Shown piece after piece: positions 1 to 6,159 of a stretch of DNA of 6,159 nt. The DNA is taken from contig JAULYE010000162.1 in the NCBI GenBank assembly GCA_032118015.1, forward strand, positions 1 to 6,159. Reading direction: 5' to 3'. The notes below the pieces were generated by a model, which searched no databases, was not told the origin of the DNA, and saw only the letters and a program-made list of their open reading frames with translations. The DNA is from Casp-actino8 sp032118015 (GTDB taxonomy: Bacteria > Actinomycetota > Acidimicrobiia > Acidimicrobiales > Ilumatobacteraceae). Each line of letters begins with the position of its first letter. Positions within the stretch are counted from its first letter, which is position 1. The position numbers were made by a program, and so were the translations under genes.

Positions 1-906
1 GAAGTCGTCCAGCTCGAGTGCAACTCCAGCTTCATTGGCAATTGCCAGCAAATGCAGCACCGCGTTCGTGCTGCCACCAAGAGCGTTGGTGAGCGCAATC
101 GCGTTCTCGAAAGCTTTCTTCGTCAAGATGTCGCTCGGCCGCAGTCCGATTCGCAGCATGTTGACCACTGCTTCTCCCGCTTTGCGTGCATCGTCTTCAC
201 GACGACGGTCGACTGCTGGAGCCGAAGCTGATCCAGGCAGCGACAGACCCAGAGCCTCACCGATGGACGACATCGTGTTGGCAGTGAACATGCCACCACA
301 AGCACCTTCACCAGGACACGCATTGCGTTCGATGGCTCCCAGCTCTTCTTCTGAGATCATTCCTGCTGCGCATGCTCCGATCGCTTCGAAGACCGATGTG
401 ATGTCGAGGGCTTTGCCGTTGAGATACCCCGGCAACGTGGATCCGTTGTACACGAACACCGCAGGCAAATTCAGCCTGGCGATCGCCATCATCATTCCCG
501 GCATGCTCTTGTCACATCCGCCTGTTGCGACGAGTCCGTCGAGTCGCTCGGCGTGCATCACTGCCTCGACAGAGTCGGCGATGACTTCACGGCTGACGAG
601 GGATGCTCGCATTCCTTCGTGCCCCATCGAGATGCCGTCACTGACAGTGATCGTTCCGAATTCGAGAGCGACACCGCCAGCTGCTCGGACACCCTCTTTT
701 GCCGCAGCTGTCAACCGGCGAATCGAGAGATTGCACGGAGTGATCTCGTTCCACGACGAAGCAACACCGATTTGAGGCTTCTCCCAATCGGCATCGGTCA
801 GGCCAACTGCCCGCAGCATCGCTCGCGAAGCGGCCTTTTGAATTCCGTCCGTGACATCGCGGCTTCGAGGTTTGACATCGACAGGAGTTGCTTCATCACG
901 GGCCAT
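1..906 (-). CDS. ilvD: Dihydroxy-acid dehydratase, N-terminal half (partial at left edge)
   Basis: IlvD dehydrates 2,3-dihydroxy-isovalerate and 2,3-dihydroxy-3-methylvalerate to the 2-keto acids in valine, leucine and isoleucine synthesis, in the cytoplasm. The 302 codons seen read without interruption. They begin MARDEATPVDVKPRSRDVTDG and contain the family landmarks in order: SSWNEITPCN with Cys58, SDGISMGHEGM near 89-99, the GCDKSMPG motif with Cys131, and CPGEGACGGM with Cys203. The three cysteines sit where Fe-S cluster ligands lie in the family; Asp132 and Lys133 of the CDK motif are the expected Mg-site residues. The family is usually 560-615 residues, so roughly the C-terminal half lies outside the window. 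The order and wording resemble mycobacterial IlvD. The start is uncertain: ATG at 906 has no clear Shine-Dalgarno, while in-frame ATG at 972 and GTG at 990 have better ones but add 22 or 28 residues of unconserved appearance. The gene diverges from the iron operon, with the palindrome at 1003-1040 between them. Confidence 0.95.
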   Translation of the reverse strand, partial: MARDEATPVDVKPRSRDVTDGIQKAASRAMLRAVGLTDADWEKPQIGVASSWNEITPCNLSIRRLTAAAKEGVRAAGGVALEFGTITVSDGISMGHEGMRASLVSREVIADSVEAVMHAERLDGLVATGGCDKSMPGMMMAIARLNLPAVFVYNGSTLPGYLNGKALDITSVFEAIGACAAGMISEEELGAIERNACPGEGACGGMFTANTMSSIGEALGLSLPGSASAPAVDRRREDDARKAGEAVVNMLRIGLRPSDILTKKAFENAIALTNALGGSTNAVLHLLAIANEAGVALELDDF

Positions 907-1002
907 ACCAGAAGGGTAACGAGATACCCATCGATGAGGACCTGCAACTCGCCCACCGGGAACCGCTGACATCTGATCACCATGTTTCACGTCACACCCT
1001 CT

Positions 1003-1040
1003 TGTTAGGGCAACCTAACATCGGTTAGGTTGCCCTAACA
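1003..1040. promoter_or_regulatory. Nested palindromic operator, DtxR/IdeR-like iron box (putative)
   Basis: Arm 1003-1019 is the exact reverse complement of arm 1024-1040 (17 bp each), separated by ATCG. Each arm is itself dyad-symmetric: TTAGG-GCAA-CCTAA at 1005-1018 and TTAGG-TTGC-CCTAA at 1025-1038, with centres 20 bp apart, about two helical turns. Known DtxR/IdeR boxes follow TTAGGTTAGSCTAACCTAA. By hand alignment 1000-1018 matches about 14 of 19 positions and 1025-1043 about 13 of 19. The element lies between ilvD and a ferric-iron importer, where an Fe(II)-dependent repressor would be expected. I infer two dimers of a DtxR-family regulator binding side by side. I could not place convincing -35/-10 hexamers in either direction, and the rest of the gap between 907 and 1137 shows only the small hairpin described at 1102-1116. 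A terminator is unlikely because both neighbouring genes point away from it. Confidence 0.7.
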
Positions 1041-1101
1041 GCAGCGTCGATACCAGCGGCGCCCGCCTCAACTCCGCCCCCAAGCGGTGATCACAGGACA
1101 C

Positions 1102-1116
1102 CCGCCCTCTGGGCGG
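1102..1116 (+). other. Small GC-rich hairpin in the leader of the iron operon
   Basis: CCGCCC (1102-1107) and GGGCGG (1111-1116) pair perfectly across a TCT loop. The stem ends 8 nt before the AGAAGGG ribosome binding site (1124-1130 region) of the binding-protein gene. There is no following T-run, so it is not a typical intrinsic terminator. It could stabilise the leader or affect ribosome access, or be incidental in GC-rich DNA. Confidence 0.35.
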
Positions 1117-1124
1117 TCGTAACA

Positions 1125-1130
1125 GAAGGG
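1125..1130 (+). promoter_or_regulatory. Ribosome binding site for the iron-binding lipoprotein gene
   Basis: GAAGGG ends 7 nt before the GTG at 1138. This supports that GTG as the start, as no other in-frame start codon occurs before the hydrophobic signal core. Confidence 0.65.
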
Positions 1131-1137
1131 CTACAGC

Positions 1138-2295
1138 GTGTCTTCGAACAGATTCACCTCACAATCCAAGAATCGTCCTCCAAGGTCAACTGGGGCCGCA
1201 TCACTTGTTGGCGCACGTCGACTCGGAGCGACACTGGTGCTCGGGACTCTCGTTCTCGGTGCCTGCGGCAGTGACGATTCGTCGAGCACTGCCGACACTG
1301 CAGGTACGTCCACTGAGCAGCCAGCTCCCACCGACGTTGCAGTCGATCCGTGCACCACGGCTCAGGGTTCGCTCACCGTCTATTCGGGACGCAATGAGAA
1401 CCTCGTCTCTGAGTTGTACACACAATTCACATCCGAAACGGGAGTCACTGTTCAAGCCCGCTATGGCGACAGTGGAGAACTGGCTGGGCAGATCCTCACT
1501 GAAGCCAGTTCATCTCCTGCAGATGTCTTTTTCTCCCAGGATGCAGGGGCTCTTGGCGCACTGTCTGAGGCCGACCTTCTCAGCCAGATCGACTCCTCCA
1601 TCTTGAATCGCGTCGATGCCGCTTTCCGATCAACCGATGGAGAGTGGATCGGAACGAGCGGCCGGGTCCGGGTCATCGTCTACAACCCAGAACTCGTATC
1701 GACTCCGCCATCGACGATCGATGAACTGCTCGATCCGACATGGAAGGGTCGGATCGCGTTCGCTCCCACAAACGCCTCCTGGCAATCGTTCGTGACAGCA
1801 CTGCGCGTACTGCGCGGCGAAGATGCCGCCCGACAGTGGCTCGAGAGCTTCAAGGCCAACGAGCCTGTGGCATACGAAAAGAATGCTGCATTGCGCGATG
1901 CCGTCGACACCGGTGAAATCGCACTTGGACTCTCGAACCACTACTACTTGTACGAAAAGATTGCTGCAGAAGGTTCAGACAATGTCGTCGCCAAGAATCA
2001 ATACCTGGCTCCTGGTGACCCAGGCGGATTGATCAACGTCGCAGGAGCCGGCATCTTGTCCTCCTCGGACAATGCCGATGCCGCAGCCTGCTTCGTGTCG
2101 TACCTCGTGTCCGACACTGGCCAGAGCTACTTCGCTGGAAAGTCCTACGAGTATCCCCTGGTCTCTGGCGTCGACGCCAACGAGGCTTTGCCCGTGTTCG
2201 ACACGCTCCAGCCGCCGAGCATCGATCTATCGGACCTGTCGTCCATCGCCCAAACCCAGGAGTTGCTCGCCGATGTCGGACTCTTGACTCTGTGA
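1138..2295 (+). CDS. fbpA: Ferric-iron ABC transporter substrate-binding lipoprotein (FbpA/FutA family)
   Basis: This is the extracytoplasmic receptor that captures Fe(III) and hands it to the permease encoded next. The 385-residue product starts with GTG. It has a long basic/Ser-Thr-rich n-region, a hydrophobic core at about 29-42 and a lipobox LGAC with Cys43, followed by an acidic Ser/Thr linker, so it should be a membrane-anchored lipoprotein. The mature domain shows FbpA hallmarks: TVYSGRNENLV (Tyr82), PADVFFSQDAG (near 127-137), SGRVRVIVYN (Tyr182), WKGRIAF, and above all NHYYLYEK with Tyr269-Tyr270, the pair that binds iron in this family, then PGDPGGLINVAGAGIL. Compared with Haemophilus FbpA as I recall it, the positions of its His9 and Glu57 ligands appear to be Asn86 and Gln134. 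Cys72 and Cys318 could form a disulfide, which is only a guess. Length is normal for the family plus linker. In mycobacteria the symbol fbpA means antigen 85, which this is not. Confidence 0.93.
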   Translation: MSSNRFTSQSKNRPPRSTGAASLVGARRLGATLVLGTLVLGACGSDDSSSTADTAGTSTEQPAPTDVAVDPCTTAQGSLTVYSGRNENLVSELYTQFTSETGVTVQARYGDSGELAGQILTEASSSPADVFFSQDAGALGALSEADLLSQIDSSILNRVDAAFRSTDGEWIGTSGRVRVIVYNPELVSTPPSTIDELLDPTWKGRIAFAPTNASWQSFVTALRVLRGEDAARQWLESFKANEPVAYEKNAALRDAVDTGEIALGLSNHYYLYEKIAAEGSDNVVAKNQYLAPGDPGGLINVAGAGILSSSDNADAAACFVSYLVSDTGQSYFAGKSYEYPLVSGVDANEALPVFDTLQPPSIDLSDLSSIAQTQELLADVGLLTL

Positions 2296-2311
2296 CGGCA
2301 CACTGATTCCC

Positions 2312-3826
2312 GTGCGACAACGAGATCGCGAGCGAGCCCTGCCAGCAGCGTTGGTCATTCCAGCGATGCTGGCAGCTCTCGCCTCACTCTTCCCTCTTGT
2401 CTATTTGATCGATGTTGCCTTCGACCGCGGGGCAACCTACATATGGGACGAGCTGTGGCGCCGACGAACATTCGATCTCGTCGTACGCAGCCTGGCATTG
2501 GCCGGGGCAGTGACTGTTGTCTGCGTCGTGATCGCTGTCCCGGCAGCTTGGCTCGTGACACGCACGAACCTGCGCGGACGCAGAATCTGGCGGGTTGCAC
2601 TGGCGTTGCCGTTGGCGATTCCGAGTTACCTTTCCGCCTTCGCTTGGATCAGCTGGCGTCCGGAACTGGCCGGATTCTGGGGTGCGCTCCTCGTTCTCAC
2701 TCTTGCTTCGTATCCATACGTCTATCTCCCTGTCGCCGCAGCGTTTCGCCGGCTCGACCCTGCCCTCGACGAACTGGCATTCATTCATGGGCGCAACGCG
2801 CTGGTCCGCCTGATCGCCTTGTCGGCAAGCCAGGCCCGGTCCTCGATCGCTGCAGGATCACTTCTCGTGGCTCTGTACGTACTCAGTGATTTTGGTGCAG
2901 TTGCAACCATGCGCTTCGACGCATTCACGTGGGTGATCTACGGTGCATACCGAGCTGGTTTCAATCCGAGTCGCGCCGCAGTCCTTGCACTGATCTTGGT
3001 CGTGATCGCGATAGTTCTCGTTGCAGCCGAGTCACTCGTTCGGGGACGTGATGTCCAGACGATGACAGCGCGTGCCACCGACCCCATACCGCGAGTCGAG
3101 TTGCGAGTCGGCCAATGGAGTGCACAGATCTTCCTGTCGGCAGTCGTTCTCATTGCGCTGGCCTTTCCCATCTGGCGAGTCCTTGTCTGGGTCACCAGCT
3201 ATGGAACAGAAGATGGAATTCGGTCCGTTGCTGAAGCCCTATGGGGGTCGATCCGCTACTCCACTGTCGCTGCCATCGTCACAGTCGTCGTGGCGTTGCC
3301 CATCGGCATCCTCGCTGGTCGATACAAGTCGAACGCAGCGTCGTTCATCGAGCGCTCGACCTACATCACTCACGCACTCCCCGGGGTCGTGATCGCCATT
3401 TCCATGGTGTTCGTCGGCGTTCGGCTGATGTCCCCCATCTATCTCGAGGCACCTCTTTTGATCCTGGCCTACGTCGCGTTGTTCCTGCCGGTAGCTGTCA
3501 GCGGAATCCGCAGCATCGTGTCTCAGATACCGCGCGAACTCGACGACGTAGCACGTTCGTTGGGATCGACTCCGATGCAGTCTGTTCGCCGAGTCAGCAT
3601 TCCGCTCATCGCACCTGGTATCGCCGCTTCACTGGCACTGGTGCTCCTGGCTGCGATGAAAGAACTTCCAGTGACCATGCTGCTGCGGCCCACCGGCTCC
3701 GACACACTTGCGACCCGGCTGTGGAATTTCACATCGATTTCTGATTATGCAGGAGCGGGTCCGTATGCTCTCGCATTGATCATCTTCGTGGCGATACCGA
3801 CCGCTATCGCCACCAGTAGGAGTTGA
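2312..3826 (+). CDS. fbpB: Ferric-iron ABC transporter permease, fused double domain (FbpB/FutB family)
   Basis: This is the membrane channel of the iron importer. It has 504 residues and about twelve hydrophobic segments, arranged as two homologous permease halves in one chain, as is usual for FbpB. Each half has the cytoplasmic EAA loop that docks on the ATPase: LDELAFIHGRNALVRLIAL (about 152-170) in the first half, and ELDDVARSLG (409-418) followed by RRVSIPLIAPG in the second. The first loop is degenerate (LS where the consensus has LP), which is common in these fusions. The central region near 245-265 is hydrophilic and links the halves. The GTG at 2312 is the only usual start between the preceding in-frame stop (2285-2287) and the first helix. 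It has no recognisable Shine-Dalgarno and lies 16 bp after the binding-protein stop, so translation may be coupled to the upstream gene. The stop is 2 bp before the ATPase start. Confidence 0.93.
   Translation: MRQRDRERALPAALVIPAMLAALASLFPLVYLIDVAFDRGATYIWDELWRRRTFDLVVRSLALAGAVTVVCVVIAVPAAWLVTRTNLRGRRIWRVALALPLAIPSYLSAFAWISWRPELAGFWGALLVLTLASYPYVYLPVAAAFRRLDPALDELAFIHGRNALVRLIALSASQARSSIAAGSLLVALYVLSDFGAVATMRFDAFTWVIYGAYRAGFNPSRAAVLALILVVIAIVLVAAESLVRGRDVQTMTARATDPIPRVELRVGQWSAQIFLSAVVLIALAFPIWRVLVWVTSYGTEDGIRSVAEALWGSIRYSTVAAIVTVVVALPIGILAGRYKSNAASFIERSTYITHALPGVVIAISMVFVGVRLMSPIYLEAPLLILAYVALFLPVAVSGIRSIVSQIPRELDDVARSLGSTPMQSVRRVSIPLIAPGIAASLALVLLAAMKELPVTMLLRPTGSDTLATRLWNFTSISDYAGAGPYALALIIFVAIPTAIATSRS
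3818..3822 (+). promoter_or_regulatory. Ribosome binding site that fixes the ATPase start at 3829
   Basis: AGGAG lies inside the last codons of the permease gene, 6 nt before the ATG at 3829. An in-frame TTG at 3823 directly abuts it and so has no room to be the start. Confidence 0.8.
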
Positions 3827-3828
3827 CC

Positions 3829-4896
3829 ATGGATCGTTTCGACAACACGAGCACCACCGCTGCAACTCTCGATCTGGTCGACGTCTCCAAATCCTTCGGG
3901 GACGTCGACGTACTCCATGACGTTTCGTTCTGTGCTCCCGCTGGACGCGTGACAGCGATCCTGGGCCCGTCAGGTCAGGGGAAAACAACTCTCTTGCGCC
4001 TCATCGCCGGTTTCGACCAGCCCGATGCCGGACGGATCTTGATCGACTCCCAGGTGGTCAGCGACACCCAAACCGTGGTTGCCCCAGAGCACCGCGGCAT
4101 CGGCTACGTACCTCAGGATGGAGCATTGTTTCCCCACCTCAGCGTCGAACGCAACATCGCATTCGGCATCTCAGCAGGCAAGTTCAAACGCAGTCGCCGC
4201 GACCAGTCCCGTCGAATCGAGGAATTGGTCGCGCTCGTCGGACTCGAAGGACTCAGTGACCGCCGTCCAGGGGAGATCTCCGGTGGACAGCGCCAACGTG
4301 TCGCGCTTGCGCGTGCACTCGCCCCCAATCCGAGACTCGTTCTGCTCGATGAGCCGTTCTCTGCCCTGGACGCATCCATGCGCCACGACATCAGCCAGGA
4401 AGTCATCGCCATTCTCCGCCGGGCTGGCACGACGACGGTGATGGTGACGCACGATCAACAAGAAGCCATGTCGATAGCCGATCACGTTGTGGTTCTGCTC
4501 GACGGCCGCATTGCCCAACAGGGTTCTCCATCGGAGATCTACGACTCACCTGCAGGTGCTGATGTTGCTCGTTTCATCGGTGATGCCAACCTCTTGAATG
4601 CAATCGCTCACGACGGTGTCGTCGAACACGTCCTCGGGGCCGAATCGTGGAGCGGTCCGAGCGGTCAGGCGACAGTTCTCCTGCGTCCAGAGCACATGGT
4701 CCTCAATCCCCCAGACGGCACCGGTCGAATCGGCGTGATCGAAGGGCGCTCGTACTTCGGTCATGATGGGACCCTTGTCGTACGCCTCGCCAATGGCGAA
4801 CTCGTGACATTGCGCGTTCCAACCGGTCAGTTGGCTGACATCGGTGACAGCGTGCGCGTGGGATACGACGGAACGACGCGGGTTCTTCCCGGCTAA
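3829..4896 (+). CDS. fbpC: Ferric-iron ABC transporter ATP-binding protein (FbpC/FutC family)
   Basis: This is the cytoplasmic ATPase that powers the iron importer; two copies would dock on the EAA loops of the permease. The 355-residue product carries all nucleotide-binding motifs in order: Walker A GPSGQGKTT (46-54), Q-loop Gln96 in VPQDGALFPHL, signature ISGGQRQR (150-157), Walker B LVLLDEP with Asp174 and catalytic Glu175, D-loop SALD (178-181), and switch His208 in VTHDQQEA. The FPHLSV stretch after the Q-loop is typical of the iron/polyamine/sugar importer group. The roughly 110 C-terminal residues, including LLRPEHM and the GRSYFGHDGTLVVRL stretch, fit the TOBE-type domain of these ATPases. 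Length is normal. ATG 3829 is preferred over TTG 3823 because of the AGGAG spacing. It is the last gene of the operon; its stop is 5 bp from the stop of the convergent acyl-CoA dehydrogenase gene. By sequence alone the ATPase could serve spermidine or another ion, but the FbpA-like partner points to iron. Confidence 0.94.
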   Translation: MDRFDNTSTTAATLDLVDVSKSFGDVDVLHDVSFCAPAGRVTAILGPSGQGKTTLLRLIAGFDQPDAGRILIDSQVVSDTQTVVAPEHRGIGYVPQDGALFPHLSVERNIAFGISAGKFKRSRRDQSRRIEELVALVGLEGLSDRRPGEISGGQRQRVALARALAPNPRLVLLDEPFSALDASMRHDISQEVIAILRRAGTTTVMVTHDQQEAMSIADHVVVLLDGRIAQQGSPSEIYDSPAGADVARFIGDANLLNAIAHDGVVEHVLGAESWSGPSGQATVLLRPEHMVLNPPDGTGRIGVIEGRSYFGHDGTLVVRLANGELVTLRVPTGQLADIGDSVRVGYDGTTRVLPG

Positions 4897-4901
4897 GAGG
4901 A

Positions 4902-6159
4902 TTACTTCCGGCCGAAGCCGAAGAGATGCTGGCCGACTTTACGCATCTGAATCTCTTCGGCCCCTTCGGTGATCCGATACCGCCGGTGGTGACGATAAAT
5001 GTGCTCGAAGGGCATGTGCCTGCTGTAGCCGACGCCGCCGCACGTCTGCATTGCACGATCCGCGGCTTCGCAAACGAGCCGGTTCGCTCTGTAGTTGCAC
5101 ATGGCCACCATGTGCGTGAACTCCATGAAACCCGTGTGTGACGCGTCATCCTGTTTGCTGTCCATCAACCATGCCGTGTAGCGGATCAGCTGACGCAGCA
5201 TCGCTGCTTCCGTGTGCAATTCGATGAGAGGAAATTGAATTGCCTGATTGCTCGACAGCTTCTTGCCCCACGTGGTGCGCGCATTGGCATAGGCGACTGC
5301 CTCGTTGACGCAGTACTGGGCTGCCCCCAAAGATGAGGCAGCCTGTCGGATCCGATTCTCATGAACGAAATGCTGGGCGAGGTCGAGTCCGTGATCGAGA
5401 CGACCGAAGACGGCGGGACTTGCGACCCGAACGTCTTTCAACGTCACCTCGGCATGATCAGTCGGCATGTTGAACGTCCACCAGAAGAAGTCGACTGAAA
5501 ATCCAGGGGCGTCCGTCGGCACGAGAAACGCCGTGATCCCCACGGGGCTCCCCGGGTCACCCGAGGTGCGCGCAAAGATGATGTCGTGCGTGGCGTGGTG
5601 CAGGCCGCTATTCCAACGCTTGACACCATTGATGACCCACTCGTCGCCATCACGGACAGCGGTTGTTTCCAAATATGTCGCATCGCTGCCGTGATTCGGC
5701 TCCGTGAGACCGAAAGCCAATCGCTTCGAACCGTCGAGAAACCCGGGCATCCACTCCACTTTTTGCTCTTCGGTCCCGAAATCGCGCATCATCAGCACTG
5801 TTGGAAAGTTACCGACCACGGATGATTCGTTCTGCAGATCGTTGAACAAGCCCAGACCCTTGGAGGCCAGGTGTTCACGGATGATCGCCATCTCGAGGTT
5901 GCTCGCGCTGCGACCGCCGAACTCTTCAGGTAGCGCGAGCCTGAGCCAGCCTGCTGCATCGGCGCGCCTGCGCATTTCGCGCAGCAGATTCTCCCACTCG
6001 GCGCGTGGTACTCCGCCATTGTCGAAATCAGTCCGAGCCCACTCACGTCGGTGATCGAAGAATCTCTCGTTGTCGTCTTGTGCTTGCAGAGGAACGATCT
6101 CACGCTCGATGAAGGCATCGAGTTCCGACAACGTTTGCTGAATGTGCTCGGGAATGGCG
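4902..6159 (-). CDS. Acyl-CoA dehydrogenase family protein (partial at right edge)
   Basis: Flavoproteins of this family oxidise acyl-CoA thioesters to 2,3-enoyl-CoA with FAD and pass electrons to an electron-transfer flavoprotein, in fatty-acid or branched-chain catabolism; the substrate here is unknown. 418 codons are visible. The N-terminal helical domain contains LPEEFGG. The flavin-site stretch LAFGLTEPNHGSD is encoded around 5675-5720, a near match to the family signature with His in place of a small residue. The C-terminal domain has RTTWGKKL, QTCGGVGYSRHMPFEHIYR and RITEGAEEIQ; the Glu of ITEG (4965-4967) aligns with the catalytic base of medium-chain-type enzymes (IYEGT). The reading frame stays open past the TTG at 6131 to the window edge, with AIPEHIQQT before it, so the real start is probably just outside and only a few residues are missing. 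It sits convergent to the iron operon with no evident functional link; leucine/valine breakdown versus IlvD synthesis nearby is coincidence as far as I can tell. Confidence 0.93.
   Translation of the reverse strand, partial: AIPEHIQQTLSELDAFIEREIVPLQAQDDNERFFDHRREWARTDFDNGGVPRAEWENLLREMRRRADAAGWLRLALPEEFGGRSASNLEMAIIREHLASKGLGLFNDLQNESSVVGNFPTVLMMRDFGTEEQKVEWMPGFLDGSKRLAFGLTEPNHGSDATYLETTAVRDGDEWVINGVKRWNSGLHHATHDIIFARTSGDPGSPVGITAFLVPTDAPGFSVDFFWWTFNMPTDHAEVTLKDVRVASPAVFGRLDHGLDLAQHFVHENRIRQAASSLGAAQYCVNEAVAYANARTTWGKKLSSNQAIQFPLIELHTEAAMLRQLIRYTAWLMDSKQDDASHTGFMEFTHMVAMCNYRANRLVCEAADRAMQTCGGVGYSRHMPFEHIYRHHRRYRITEGAEEIQMRKVGQHLFGFGRK
4917..4961. repeat. 11-bp inverted repeat at the convergent gene junction
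   Basis: GCCGAAGAGAT (4917-4927) is perfectly repeated in inverse as ATCTCTTCGGC (4951-4961), with a 23-nt spacer. Both arms lie in the last 60 bases of the acyl-CoA dehydrogenase coding sequence, about 20 bp beyond the iron operon's stop. It could form a hairpin in either transcript and help terminate plus-strand transcription, but there is no T-run and the loop is long. The arms also encode GAEEI and HLFGF on the minus strand, so part of the symmetry may be chance. Confidence 0.35.

Noticed and set aside
35..775. Long plus-strand open frame of 246 codons, and another at 553-969
   Set aside because: Both lie opposite ilvD, whose minus-strand translation contains all family motifs. The plus-strand translations are Ser/Pro/Arg-rich with no recognisable domain.
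1003..1040. The palindrome as an intrinsic terminator
   Set aside because: It lies between divergent genes, has no T-run, and each arm has its own internal symmetry, as expected of protein-binding sites.
974..1094. TGATCAC occurring twice (974-980 and 1088-1094) as a second regulator site pair
   Set aside because: The motif is only 7-8 bp, the copies are not placed symmetrically about the operator, and one copy is better explained as ribosome-site sequence for ilvD.
3823..3828. TTG start for the ATPase gene, two codons upstream of the ATG
   Set aside because: It directly abuts the AGGAG ribosome site, leaving no spacer; the ATG at 3829 has a 6-nt spacer.
6129..6131. TTG at 6131 as the true start of the acyl-CoA dehydrogenase
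   Set aside because: The frame continues open to the window edge with AIPEHIQQT, which looks like a natural N-terminus of this family, and no ribosome site precedes the TTG.
1..6159. A defence, mobile or otherwise novel multi-gene system
   Set aside because: All five genes belong to well-known metabolic or transport families, and no terminal repeats, integrase, tRNA or composition break was seen by eye.

Overview
The window holds five chromosomal genes and no mobile element, CRISPR array or RNA gene that I can see. From left to right: the N-terminal half of a dihydroxy-acid dehydratase gene (ilvD, minus strand, running off the left edge); a divergent intergenic region of about 230 bp with a striking nested palindrome; a compact three-gene plus-strand operon for an FbpABC-type ferric-iron ABC importer (substrate-binding lipoprotein, fused double-domain permease, ATPase); and, convergent to it with only 5 bp between the stop codons, an acyl-CoA dehydrogenase gene (minus strand, running off the right edge).

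The organism looks like an actinobacterium of moderately high GC. Three things suggest this: the IlvD N-terminus closely resembles the mycobacterial type as I remember it, the iron operon is preceded by TTAGG/CCTAA elements resembling DtxR/IdeR iron boxes, and the binding protein is a lipoprotein with a lipobox cysteine, as expected without a classical periplasm. GC content and codon use would fit a non-mycobacterial lineage such as Acidimicrobiia, but that is inference only.

The three transporter genes form one unit. The stop of the binding-protein gene is 16 bp before the permease GTG, and the permease stop is 2 bp before the ATPase ATG. The lipoprotein would capture Fe(III) outside the membrane through a Tyr-Tyr pair, the 12-helix permease would move it, and the ATPase would power transport. 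The palindrome at 1003-1040 lies between this operon and ilvD, whose product is an Fe-S enzyme, so one iron-sensing repressor could control either or both genes.

I do not see an undescribed multi-gene system. The most interesting signals are the nested operator, the unresolved ilvD start, the altered iron-ligand positions in the binding protein, a small hairpin just ahead of the iron operon's ribosome binding site, and an 11-bp inverted repeat at the convergent junction.
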